From Accumulibacter sp031732795 (GTDB lineage Bacteria; Pseudomonadota; Gammaproteobacteria; Burkholderiales; Rhodocyclaceae): 64,000 bases of DNA. Positions 1-7,708 of the stretch are shown here, one piece after another. The translations under genes were made by a program, and so were the position numbers. The DNA is taken from assembly GCA_031732795.1 (NCBI GenBank), contig JAVMKC010000091.1:3927-67926 (forward strand), given 5' to 3'. The notes under the pieces are model-generated. The model saw only the letters and a list, made by a program, of their open reading frames with translations, did not search any database and was not told the origin of the DNA. Numbering within the stretch: the first letter of the stretch is position 1; each line of letters opens with the position of its first letter.

Positions 1-850
1 AGTACGCCACTTTCCTGACTTGCCACCAGAACCAGGGGATCAGAAAGGCCAGCAGCCAGGCGCCGAACCGGTGGTTGAACTGGACCAGGGCCATGTTGTT
101 GAAGAAATTCAGATACCAGGGATCGATGATGAATCCTTCCGGCGGCAGGAAATGACCGTCCATCAACGGAAAGGTGTTATAGGCTTTGCCGGCGCGGATA
201 CCGGCGACGAAGCCGCCGGTGATCACCATGTAGCCGACGAGCAGGAGCAGTCCCAGCCCGGTACGCTGCAGTTTGCGAAGTCGAGTATCGTCGGTGTCGG
301 GCGCCCGTTCGGTGAGTAAATCGAGCGCCAACCAAAACATCGTCACGAAAATCAGGAAGGCGAGCGAAAGGTGGGCGGTCAGCCGGAAGTGGCTGACCCG
401 GGGATCGTCGACCAGGCCGCTTTTGACCATGAACCAGCCCATTGCGCCTTGCAAGCCGCCGAGCAGGAAGATGCCGAGCAGTTTGGGTACCAATCCCGGG
501 TCGATTTTTTTCTGCCACCAGAAATAGAGAAAGGGCAACAGGAAAACGAGGCCGATCAGCCGGCCGATCAGCCGGTGCACGTATTCCCAGAAGAAAATTC
601 CTTTGAATTCGTCCAGGCTCATCTGGTGATTGACTTGTTGGTACTCGGGGGTGGCCTTGTAGAGATCGAAAGTTCGTTGCCATTGCGTCTCATCGAGCGG
701 CGGAACGATGCCGATGATCGGCTGCCATTCGACGATCGATAAGCCGGAATGAGTCAGGCGGGTGATGCCGCCGACCACCAGAATGGCCAACACCAAGGCA
801 CTGCAAACCAGCAACCAGTGCGCGATTTGCCGACGAGCGATTTTATCCAT
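1..850 (-). CDS. ctaA: heme A synthase, COX15/CtaA family (C-terminus cut by window edge)
   Basis: Integral membrane enzyme that oxidises the C8 methyl of heme O to the formyl group of heme A for aa3-type cytochrome oxidase. The reverse strand reads from an ATG at 850 without a stop to base 1, about 283 residues of an expected 340 or so. Seen: a first membrane segment after MDKIARRQIAHW, the motif GGITRLTHSGLSIVEWQP, an EYVHRLIGRLIG segment with a heme-ligand-type His, GFVAGIRAGKAYNTFPLMDG, and a second His in FNHRFGAW near the edge. These are typical of the proteobacterial COX15 branch. No clear ribosome binding site precedes the ATG, so the start rests on homology. The gene downstream, often ctaB in this family's neighbourhood, lies outside the window. 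Confidence 0.9.
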   Translation of the reverse strand, partial: MDKIARRQIAHWLLVCSALVLAILVVGGITRLTHSGLSIVEWQPIIGIVPPLDETQWQRTFDLYKATPEYQQVNHQMSLDEFKGIFFWEYVHRLIGRLIGLVFLLPFLYFWWQKKIDPGLVPKLLGIFLLGGLQGAMGWFMVKSGLVDDPRVSHFRLTAHLSLAFLIFVTMFWLALDLLTERAPDTDDTRLRKLQRTGLGLLLLVGYMVITGGFVAGIRAGKAYNTFPLMDGHFLPPEGFIIDPWYLNFFNNMALVQFNHRFGAWLLAFLIPWFWWQVRKVAY

Positions 851-971
851 GAGCAAGACTGAACAATGAAAAAGAAAAACGATCCGCGCTGATCAGAAGG
901 TTGGGCAAGCAGAGGTGATCCCGGGACCGCAACATGATAAGCCAAACCAAAACGATAACACTTTGATCCGT

Positions 972-1197
972 GTCCAATACCCTCACCACCGATCATGATG
1001 GTTTCTGGTTTCCAAGGTCCACCTTGGGAACCCCATTTTTTGAAGTTCCAGCTTTCGGACCGCGGCTTCGCACATCAGATCAGACCGGGAAAGGACGCTG
1101 GAGCTTCTCAGAGTGGGTTCCCAAGGTCCGCCTTGGGAACCAGACAGACGGCAAACCCTGGGACTCAGAAAGTTGATAGGTGATAAGGTCCAATACC
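972..1197. repeat. 10-bp direct repeats flanking the REPIN-like element
   Basis: GTCCAATACC occurs at 972-981 and again at 1188-1197, on either side of the inverted-repeat element. This could be a target-site duplication from insertion of about 206 bp of foreign DNA, or chance. The distance from the repeats to the palindrome ends (about 23 and 44 bp) is unequal, which weakens the insertion reading. Confidence 0.3.
1005..1143. repeat. REPIN-like element: two palindromes in inverted orientation
   Basis: Two near-identical palindromic units, each of the form GGTTCCCAAGG-4 nt-CCTTGGGAACC, sit at 1005-1034 and 1115-1143 in opposite orientation. The first has one mismatch (GGTTTCC). The inner flanks also pair: GAAGTTCCAGC at 1042-1052 against GCTGGAGCTTC at 1097-1107, with one mismatch. 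The whole 139-bp unit could therefore fold into one long hairpin with a loop of about 45 nt. Paired inverted REP sequences of this kind are known as REPINs and are mobilised in trans by RAYT transposases. No RAYT gene is in the window. Confidence 0.7.
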
Positions 1198-1413
1198 TCT
1201 CGGGATGGGCAATCTGTGGCAAGCCACGAAGTTGAGTGGTCGCCACTGGCCACGAAGGAATGAAGAGGGATAGGCGGCCTCAATTGCAGGGCTGGCGAGT
1301 CCGCGCAGAGAGATATTCGGCCGAGCGGATCGATTGACCCGCTCGGCGCGGGTCATCTGTTCTCTCGTCGACTGGGTTTTCCTGTTGTCAGTCGTACTGA
1401 TGACCGATACCGG

Positions 1414-3090
1414 TCAGGTTTTCTTCAGGGCTTCGTCGCGCAATTCGCGGCGGAGGATCTTCCCGACGTTGGTTTTCGGCAATTCATTGCGGAATTCCAC
1501 TTCGCTGGGCACTTTGTAACCGGTCAGGTGCGAACGGCAATGGGCGATCAGTGTCTCCGCAGTCAACGCCGAATCCTTTTTGACCACGAAAATCTTGACC
1601 GCTTCGCCGGATTTTTGATGCGGTACGCCGACTGCCGCCACTTCCAATACCCCCGGATGATGAGCGACGACATCCTCGATTTCGTTCGGGTAGACGTTGA
1701 AACCCGAGACCAGGATCATGTCCTTCTTGCGGTCGACGATGCGCACGAAGCCGCGTTCATCCATGATGGCCACGTCGCCGGTCATCAAAAAGCCGTCAGC
1801 GGTCATCACTTTGGCCGTTTCGTCCGGACGGTTGTAATAGCCTTTCATTACCTGTGGGCCGCGCACGCACAGTTCGCCACGCTCGTCGATCGGTACGTCA
1901 CGGCCGGCATCGTCGCGCAGGGCGACTTCGGTGGAAGAAATCGGCAGACCGATGGCGCCGGTGTATTCCGTGATGTTGAGCGGATTGATGGTCACTGCCG
2001 GCGATGTTTCGGTCAAACCATACGCTTCGATCAGTGGTTTGCCGGTCACTTTTTGCCATTTTTCAGCAACCGCCCGCTGAACGGCCATGCCACCACCCAG
2101 GGTGACTTTCAGTTTGCTGAAATCGAGCGCACAGAAAGCCTCGTTGTTGAGCATGGCGTTGAACAAGGTGTTGACCCCGGTCAGAGCCGTGAACGGGTAT
2201 TTGGCCATTTCGGCAACCAGGCCGGGAATGTCGCGTGGGTTGGTGATCAACAGGTTCGCGGCACCAATCTTCAGGAAAGTGAAGCAATTGGCAGTCAAAG
2301 CGAAAATGTGATACAGCGGTAACGCCGTGACGATCAGATTGTTTTCTCCGCCAACGCCGGGGTGAATCCAGGCGTGCGCCTGCGCCAGATTGGCCAGGAT
2401 GTTGCGGTGCAGCAGCATCGCCCCTTTGGCGACGCCGGTGGTGCCGCCGGTGTACTGCAGAAAAGCCAAGTCATCATGTCCGACGTTCACCGGGGTCAAT
2501 TCCTCGGCTGCTCCCTTGCTGAGCGCGGCACGGAAGTTGATCGCTCCCGGAAGATTTGCCGGCGGGACCATTTTCTTGACGTATTTGACGACGAAATTGA
2601 CCACCGCTCCTTTTGGAAAACCGAGCATGTCGCCCAGGCGGGCGAGCACCACTTGCTTGACCGACGTATTGGCGATTACTTGTTCGAGGGTGACAGCGAA
2701 GTTCTCGAGAATCACGATCACCTCGGCACCCGAATCGCGCAATTGATGTTCGAGTTCGCGCGGGGTGTAGAGCGGATTGACATTGACGACTACGTAACCG
2801 GCCCGCAAAGCCCCCAGAATGGCGATCGGGTATTGCAGGACGTTGGGCATCATCACCGCAATCCGTGCGCCTTTCGCAAGCTTGAGAACTTTCTGCAGAT
2901 AAGCGGCGAAATCCCGAGTCAGTTTGCCGAGTTGACCATAAGTGATCTGGGCGCCCATGTTGATATACGCCGGACGCTCGCGAAATTTGGCGATACTTTG
3001 CTCGACCATCGCGCCGAGGGACGAGTACTGATTCAGATCGATTTCGGCGGGAACTTCCTGCTGATAACTCTTTAGCCAGACTTTTTCCAC
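1414..3090 (-). CDS. fadD: long-chain fatty acid--CoA ligase
   Basis: Activates long-chain fatty acids to acyl-CoA through an acyl-adenylate, feeding beta-oxidation and lipid recycling; a peripheral inner-membrane enzyme. At 558 residues it has the normal FadD length. The P-loop-like adenylation motif YTGGTTGVAKG is at residues 213-223, YGLTETSP at 357-364, and the C-terminal domain has the expected hinge (TGDVAIMDERGFVRIVDRKKD) and the catalytic lysine region KTNVGKILRREL. The start ATG at 3090 is preceded by GGAGAT. The gene is transcribed in the same direction as fdxA, with a strong hairpin between them. I see no other beta-oxidation genes nearby. Confidence 0.95.
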   Translation of the reverse strand: MEKVWLKSYQQEVPAEIDLNQYSSLGAMVEQSIAKFRERPAYINMGAQITYGQLGKLTRDFAAYLQKVLKLAKGARIAVMMPNVLQYPIAILGALRAGYVVVNVNPLYTPRELEHQLRDSGAEVIVILENFAVTLEQVIANTSVKQVVLARLGDMLGFPKGAVVNFVVKYVKKMVPPANLPGAINFRAALSKGAAEELTPVNVGHDDLAFLQYTGGTTGVAKGAMLLHRNILANLAQAHAWIHPGVGGENNLIVTALPLYHIFALTANCFTFLKIGAANLLITNPRDIPGLVAEMAKYPFTALTGVNTLFNAMLNNEAFCALDFSKLKVTLGGGMAVQRAVAEKWQKVTGKPLIEAYGLTETSPAVTINPLNITEYTGAIGLPISSTEVALRDDAGRDVPIDERGELCVRGPQVMKGYYNRPDETAKVMTADGFLMTGDVAIMDERGFVRIVDRKKDMILVSGFNVYPNEIEDVVAHHPGVLEVAAVGVPHQKSGEAVKIFVVKKDSALTAETLIAHCRSHLTGYKVPSEVEFRNELPKTNVGKILRRELRDEALKKT

Positions 3091-3130
3091 TCGATCTCCT
3101 TCCGAGCATTTTTCTTAGCGTTTTTGAAGT

Positions 3131-3173
3131 GCGTTCAAGCCGCCTTGCCGATACGGCATTGCGGCTTGAATGC
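3131..3173 (-). terminator. strong hairpin between fdxA and fadD
   Basis: TTCAAGCCGC at 3134-3143 pairs perfectly with GCGGCTTGAA at 3161-3170. Inside this, TGCCG (3145-3149) pairs with CGGCA (3153-3157) around an ATA loop. It lies 32 nt past the fdxA stop and 41 nt before the fadD start, read on the minus strand. No U-tract follows on either strand, so it may be a processing or pausing structure, a leader element of fadD, or a weak terminator. Confidence 0.5.
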
Positions 3174-3204
3174 TAGCGAAATCAATCTGATGATCATCTA
3201 ATAC

Positions 3205-3528
3205 CTAGCGCTCCAGGTATTGCAGTTTGTCTGGTTGGTTGTTCCACTCATCGGCGTCCTCGAGAGGCTCCTTGCGTTCGGCGATGACCGGCCATACTTT
3301 CACCAACTCGGCGTTAAGGGCGATGAAATGTCTTTGCGTTTCAGGCAGATCGTCCTCGGCAAAGATCGCGCCGGCCGGACACTCCGGGACGCACAATGTG
3401 CAATCGATGCATTCGTCAGGGTCGATGGCCAGGAAATTGGGACCTTCATGGAAACAATCCACCGGACAGACGTCGACGCAGTCGGTGAACTTGCACTTGA
3501 TACAATTTTCAGTAACGACGTAGGTCAT
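3205..3528 (-). CDS. fdxA: 7Fe ferredoxin (one 3Fe-4S and one 4Fe-4S cluster), FdxA type
   Basis: Small cytoplasmic electron carrier of 107 residues, the usual FdxA length. The N-terminal half has the spaced cysteines C-x7-C-x3-CP (ENCIKCKFTDCVDVCP) with the 3Fe-type arrangement. The second cluster motif is CIDCTLCVPECP. The charged C-terminal extension typical of the Azotobacter/Pseudomonas-type 7Fe ferredoxins follows. I chose the ATG at 3528 because MTYVVTENCI is the conserved N-terminus and GAAGAGA lies just upstream; a longer open frame to 3780 has no homology. A candidate promoter is listed upstream. Confidence 0.95.
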   Translation of the reverse strand: MTYVVTENCIKCKFTDCVDVCPVDCFHEGPNFLAIDPDECIDCTLCVPECPAGAIFAEDDLPETQRHFIALNAELVKVWPVIAERKEPLEDADEWNNQPDKLQYLER

Positions 3529-4079
3529 TGTCTCTTCGTAAAAAATGTGACGCTGAAAACTATAGCGCATTTGCGCGGCCCGAGACAGCAGGATTGCATG
3601 TTCCTTCTGTGTCAGACTAGTTGTCGCCCAGACAGGATCTGAAACGAGGGGAGAATTGAGAAGACACGGCAAGAGACGGAAAAGCAATCGAGGCGAGCGC
3701 TGGCGGGATGAAACGACGCAGGTGCTGGCCGATCTGGAAGAGGCACACACACGGGGCGGAAACGCGTGCCGACAATCCACGCATCAATGAACAGTAGTCT
3801 TGCGGACCCTCTCAAAAAGTTCTTGGCGATCTTATCGGGGCCGCGAATGACGGATGCGTCGGGAAGATCGCCAGAGACGGATGGCCGGCCCGGATCGAAG
3901 CGGCTTGCCAGGCGGACACCGCTCGCCGCGGTGAGGGCCGACCGCTGACCGAGCGACCGAAACCGGCACACGCGCTGAGTAAGCTACGGCGACAACTATC
4001 CTGACATTCACCGGGAGGTGGCGCGCGAAAAATCGCTCAGTCCATCAGGGGACTGATTTCTTCCGGCTTCAGGCGCCGT
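3529..4079. other. 551-bp gap upstream of fdxA and downstream of manC
   Basis: Apart from the fdxA promoter candidate near 3559-3576, I see no gene, repeat or terminator. Open frames on both strands here have biased composition and no recognisable domain, and none has a good ribosome binding site. Confidence 0.5.
3559..3576 (-). promoter_or_regulatory. candidate fdxA promoter -10 with adjoining small palindrome
   Basis: On the minus strand TATAGT (3564-3559) lies about 30 nt upstream of the fdxA ATG. Immediately upstream is GCGCAAATGCGC (3576-3565), a 5-bp inverted repeat sitting in the -35/-10 spacer, where an operator could be. No good -35 hexamer is visible, so an activator or an alternative sigma factor is possible. 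Confidence 0.35.
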
Positions 4080-5495
4080 TCAGCATCGGCCATATACATC
4101 TTCGAAACGAACGATATCGTCTTCGCCCAGATACTCGCCGCTTTGCACTTCGATCATCACCAGATCGATCACTCCGGGATTTTCCAGCCGGTGTCTGTGG
4201 CCGGCTTCGATATACGTCGATTGATTGGTGCTGACGAAAATTTCATTCTCGCCATTGACCACCTTGGCCATGCCGCTGACCACGATCCAGTGTTCACTGC
4301 GATGGTGATGCATTTGCAGGCTCAGGCTGGCGCCCGGTTTGACGGCGATGCGCTTGATTTTGAAGCGTGGTCCTTCTTCGAGGACGGTGTAAGTTCCCCA
4401 CGGACGGTTGACCGTGCGATGCAGTCGGTATGCCTCGTGGCCTTGTGTCTTGAGTTGCGAATACAGGTGTTTGACATCCTGGGCCCGATTCTTGTCGGCA
4501 ATCAATATCGCGTCAGGGGTGTCAATGACCACCAAGTCCTCGACGCCGACCGCGCCGACGATGCGCTCGCGGCTCTGAATGAAGCAGTTGCGCACGTCGT
4601 GCAGCAGCGCATGACCGTCGACCCGGTTGCCGTCAGCGTTGGGAGCTGAAAGGTCACCTAATGCGGTCCAGGAGCCGATATCGCTCCAGCCGATGTTGCA
4701 TGGGATGACTGCCACATGCGCCGATCGTTCCAGAACGGCGTAGTCGATGGAATTGCTGGGGACCAGGGCGAAGGTTTTCGGATCGAGTTCGATGTGCGCG
4801 AATCCCCGACCGGCCGCGGCTCTCGATTTTTCGAAGCAAGATTGGGTGGTGTGCAGGATCTCCGGGCAAAGTATCTCCATCTCGCGCAGCATGCGGCCGG
4901 CCACAAAGCAGAACATGCCGGAATTCCAGAGGTAGCGTCCTGATTCGAGATAAGCGATCGCTTTGTCCAAGGAGGGTTTTTCGACGAATTTCACCACCCG
5001 GTGCCCGTCGGCCTCGATGTAGCCGTAACCGGTTTCCGGGGTTTCGGGCTGGATACCGAACGTGACCAGTTGGCCGGCGAGCGCCAGTTCCCGTGCTTCG
5101 GCAACGGCTTCGGCAAACGCGGCCAGATCATGAATCAAATGATCGGCAGGCAGGATGAGCAACTGCGCATCCTCGCCGTGCGCTTCGGCGACCTGCCAGG
5201 TGGCCATGGCGATGGCCGCGGCGGTATTCCGGCCGAATGGTTCGAGAATGAACGAGGTCGGCAGATTGGTGCTGTTGATTTCGCGGAAATCGTCTTCGGT
5301 TTTGAAAAAAAGTTCACGATTGGTCACCGTGAGAATTTCGCTGACATCGGGAAGCAGAGCGGCGCGCAAGAAAGCCTTTTGCAACAGGCTTTGGCCGTCC
5401 GCCAGGCGGATGAATGGCTTGGGGTGCAATTCCCGGGAAACCGGCCACAGTCTGGATCCGGCACCGCCACAAAGAATGGTCGGAACAAGTTTCAT
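4080..5495 (-). CDS. manC: mannose-1-phosphate guanylyltransferase / mannose-6-phosphate isomerase
   Basis: Bifunctional type II PMI/GMP enzyme that makes GDP-mannose for exopolysaccharide, LPS or glycans. Its 471 residues fit the AlgA/XanB/CpsB family. The nucleotidyltransferase signature GGAGSRLWPVSR is at residues 10-21, with FVEKP farther in. The C-terminal cupin isomerase domain carries the metal-binding HHHRSEHW around residues 396-403 and a later GHRHRLENPG. The gene stands alone: no phosphomannomutase, GDP-mannose dehydratase or glycosyltransferase is adjacent, so its product is probably shared with a polysaccharide locus elsewhere. Confidence 0.95.
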   Translation of the reverse strand: MKLVPTILCGGAGSRLWPVSRELHPKPFIRLADGQSLLQKAFLRAALLPDVSEILTVTNRELFFKTEDDFREINSTNLPTSFILEPFGRNTAAAIAMATWQVAEAHGEDAQLLILPADHLIHDLAAFAEAVAEARELALAGQLVTFGIQPETPETGYGYIEADGHRVVKFVEKPSLDKAIAYLESGRYLWNSGMFCFVAGRMLREMEILCPEILHTTQSCFEKSRAAAGRGFAHIELDPKTFALVPSNSIDYAVLERSAHVAVIPCNIGWSDIGSWTALGDLSAPNADGNRVDGHALLHDVRNCFIQSRERIVGAVGVEDLVVIDTPDAILIADKNRAQDVKHLYSQLKTQGHEAYRLHRTVNRPWGTYTVLEEGPRFKIKRIAVKPGASLSLQMHHHRSEHWIVVSGMAKVVNGENEIFVSTNQSTYIEAGHRHRLENPGVIDLVMIEVQSGEYLGEDDIVRFEDVYGRC

Positions 5496-5760
5496 GTTGA
5501 GCGCGTCTGGAAAGTTGGAGGGTGAAACTGGAATTATAGCGGTACGTTTTTCCCCATGATGTCAATAGTGAATTTCCTGAAATGACGAATCAGCGTGATC
5601 TTCACCCAACGTTTGATCTTGGTCGGTTGATGTTGTTCTGCATTTCCATTTCCAACGCGGCAAAGGTCGATTCAGTGTTGGCACGAAAGCAGACCGAGGC
5701 AGTTGTTGTGTGTTTGGCGCCTCATCGTCCACTCGACAGACCGCAGAAAGGAAGCGGGAT

Positions 5761-6654
5761 TTATCGTCGGTCGGCTAATGGCGATGAATCAGCCAGTAAA
5801 AAATCCAGGGCTTGACGCCACCACGAGTCATCGAGCCGATAAAACCAGTCGTTGTGGCCGGCTTTGTCGATTTGCGACAAGCGTTTGGGGGAAGGTAGCT
5901 TCTCGAATAGCGCGTGTCCGAAAGCCGGCGGAATGATCGTGTCCTCGCCGGCGACGACCACCAACACCGGTTTGGCCAATCCGCTCAGATGCGTGACGCT
6001 GTCGTAGGGATCGCGCAGCAACCAGGTGACCGGAAGAAAAGGGTAATGGTGTCGAGCAACGTTTTCCAGACGATCCCAAGGGGTGATCAGCAAAATACCG
6101 CTGACGTCGTTGCCTTGCCAGGCGCCGGCGGCAATGCCCGCGCCCAGGGATTCTCCGATGATCACCACCGGTTGCTGATAGCGCTGCTGGACGAGAGCCA
6201 CCGTCTGACGGGCATCGGCGAGAAAACTGGTTTCACCGAGTTCGCCGCCGCGCGGCCCGTAACCCGGATACTCGGCCAGGATCACCCGTATGCCCAGCGG
6301 CAGCAACTGCTCGGCGTAAAACTGACGATGACCGGCGTGTCCGGCGTTGCCATGAAAAACGATTGCCGTGGCCCGCGGCGTTCCTGTGGGTTCGGCGAGC
6401 AAACCGCGGAAGTTACCGGCGTCCGGCCAGGCGTTGAGGCCATCGACCGCCATTTCTTCAATGGTGGCGCTGACGGGGAAATACAGCAATTTATTCTGAA
6501 ACATGCCAAATCCCATCAAAGCGAGCATCGTGGCAAGCAGCGCGGTGAGCAAGGTCATCCGGAGCAGTGCATTGATCCATCCACCGCGCTCTACTGGCTG
6601 CCGGTTTCCTGATCCGGGCGATCGGCGGTCAGGTGCGTCGTATGAAGCGTGCAT
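5761..6654 (-). CDS. alpha/beta hydrolase, membrane-anchored, BEM46/ABHD13-like
   Basis: The 297-residue protein has a hydrophobic helix at about residues 31-52, suggesting an N-terminal anchor with the catalytic domain outside the cytoplasm. The oxyanion motif FHGNAG is at 100-105, the nucleophile elbow GESLG at 167-171 (Ser169), and the likely acid and base are Asp238 (GEDTIIP) and His267 (AGHNDW). These features match the BEM46-like serine hydrolases; the substrate is unknown. Its start overlaps the last 26 nt of the upstream ClpX-like gene, so the two are probably translated from one transcript. An internal Met near residue 33 is a possible alternative start. Confidence 0.85.
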   Translation of the reverse strand: MHASYDAPDRRSPGSGNRQPVERGGWINALLRMTLLTALLATMLALMGFGMFQNKLLYFPVSATIEEMAVDGLNAWPDAGNFRGLLAEPTGTPRATAIVFHGNAGHAGHRQFYAEQLLPLGIRVILAEYPGYGPRGGELGETSFLADARQTVALVQQRYQQPVVIIGESLGAGIAAGAWQGNDVSGILLITPWDRLENVARHHYPFLPVTWLLRDPYDSVTHLSGLAKPVLVVVAGEDTIIPPAFGHALFEKLPSPKRLSQIDKAGHNDWFYRLDDSWWRQALDFLLADSSPLADRR

Positions 6655-7630
6655 CTTCGAACAATGAGGTGATGTCGACGCCGCTGATTTCCGGATGGTC
6701 CGGCACCAGATAGAGAATCGGTGTGATCAATTCCTCGAAAATCCCGCGCAGGCTGCGGGCTCCGGTTTTGTACTCCATGGCGATTTCGGCGATCTGTTCG
6801 AATACCCGCCTGGCAATACGCAATTCGACGTTTTCCCGGCGAAAAATCTCGATATATTGGCGATAAATCGAATTTTTCGGTTCGCTCATGATGCTCACCA
6901 GCATCGGCTTGGTCAAGGCGTGCAGACTGGCGATCACCGGCAAGCGGCCGGTGAATTCCGGAATCAGACCAAACTCGAACAAGTCGGTCGGTTTGACGCG
7001 TTTGTTCAGCCGGTCGAGGATGTTCTGATTGTCGTCGCCACTGGTGGCGATGAAACCGAAACCGTGGGTTTTGGCCATGATTTTATCGAGCCCGACGAAG
7101 GCGCCGCCGCAAATGAACAGGATATTGCTGGTATCGAGGTATTGCCCCTCCTTCAGCCGGACCGGCGAGCCTTCCATGATCTTCAACAATGCATGCTGCA
7201 CGCTTTCGCCGGAAAGGGTTCGTCCTTCCGCACCCGAGGATTTCAGTTTGTCGATTTCATCGATGAACACGATGCCGGTTTGCGCCAGGCCGAGATCGCC
7301 GTCAGCTTGATCGATCAGTCGCTGCAGTGTGGCTTCGATTTCCTCGTTGGCATATTTGGTCTGCGCCAGCGAAGTTGCATCGGCGGTGACGAAAGGCACT
7401 TTCAGCAGTTTCGACAAGGTGTCACAAAGCAAGGTCTTGCCGGTTCCTGACGGGCCGACCAGCAAAATATTGCTTTTGGCGATACCGTCCTGTGCCTGGC
7501 TGAAAATCGCAATTTTTCGGTAATGCGAATAGACGGCGACGGCCAGCACCTTTTTCGCTTCTTCCTGACCGATGACATACTGGTCAAGGAAGCGGACGAT
7601 CGCACTGGGAGTGGTTTCTTTGCTCAACAT
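6629..7630 (-). CDS. ClpX-like AAA+ ATPase lacking the zinc-binding domain
   Basis: Resembles ClpX over the whole AAA+ module but has 333 residues against about 420. It starts directly at the domain (YVIGQEEAKKVLAVAVYSHY), with no N-terminal Cys4 zinc-binding domain. Walker A GPSGTGKT is at 59-66, Walker B FIDEID at 122-127, the arginine finger is in GLIPEFTGR (221-229) and sensor 2 in KTGARSLR. The pore-1 loop, GYVGED in ClpX, reads TKYANEE here (91-97), and the RKH substrate loop is missing. A GFGF sequence at 190-193 may correspond to the ClpP-binding IGF loop. ATP hydrolysis looks intact while substrate recognition looks changed. It is probably a paralogue; the true clpX should be with clpP elsewhere. 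Confidence 0.85.
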   Translation of the reverse strand: MLSKETTPSAIVRFLDQYVIGQEEAKKVLAVAVYSHYRKIAIFSQAQDGIAKSNILLVGPSGTGKTLLCDTLSKLLKVPFVTADATSLAQTKYANEEIEATLQRLIDQADGDLGLAQTGIVFIDEIDKLKSSGAEGRTLSGESVQHALLKIMEGSPVRLKEGQYLDTSNILFICGGAFVGLDKIMAKTHGFGFIATSGDDNQNILDRLNKRVKPTDLFEFGLIPEFTGRLPVIASLHALTKPMLVSIMSEPKNSIYRQYIEIFRRENVELRIARRVFEQIAEIAMEYKTGARSLRGIFEELITPILYLVPDHPEISGVDITSLFEDARFIRRT

Positions 7631-7708
7631 GCGATTACCTCGACCTCGTGAAATTTCACCTTTTGATCAATCATGTATCACGTAAAAGAATTAAGATGCC
7701 CATGACCG

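Larger units (their letters stand above)
851..1413. other. 563-bp gap between heme A synthase and fadD
   Basis: No convincing gene; short open frames here lack family features and a ribosome binding site. The gap contains the REPIN-like element listed separately, a pair of 10-base direct repeats around it, and a hairpin at about 1320-1347 (GCCGAGCGG paired with CCGCTCGGC) beyond the end of fadD that has no T-tract. The ctaA promoter must lie near 850-960, but I could not identify it. Confidence 0.5.

Noticed and set aside
3612..3971. 119-codon minus-strand frame in the manC-fdxA gap
   Set aside because: No ribosome binding site, no domain and skewed composition.
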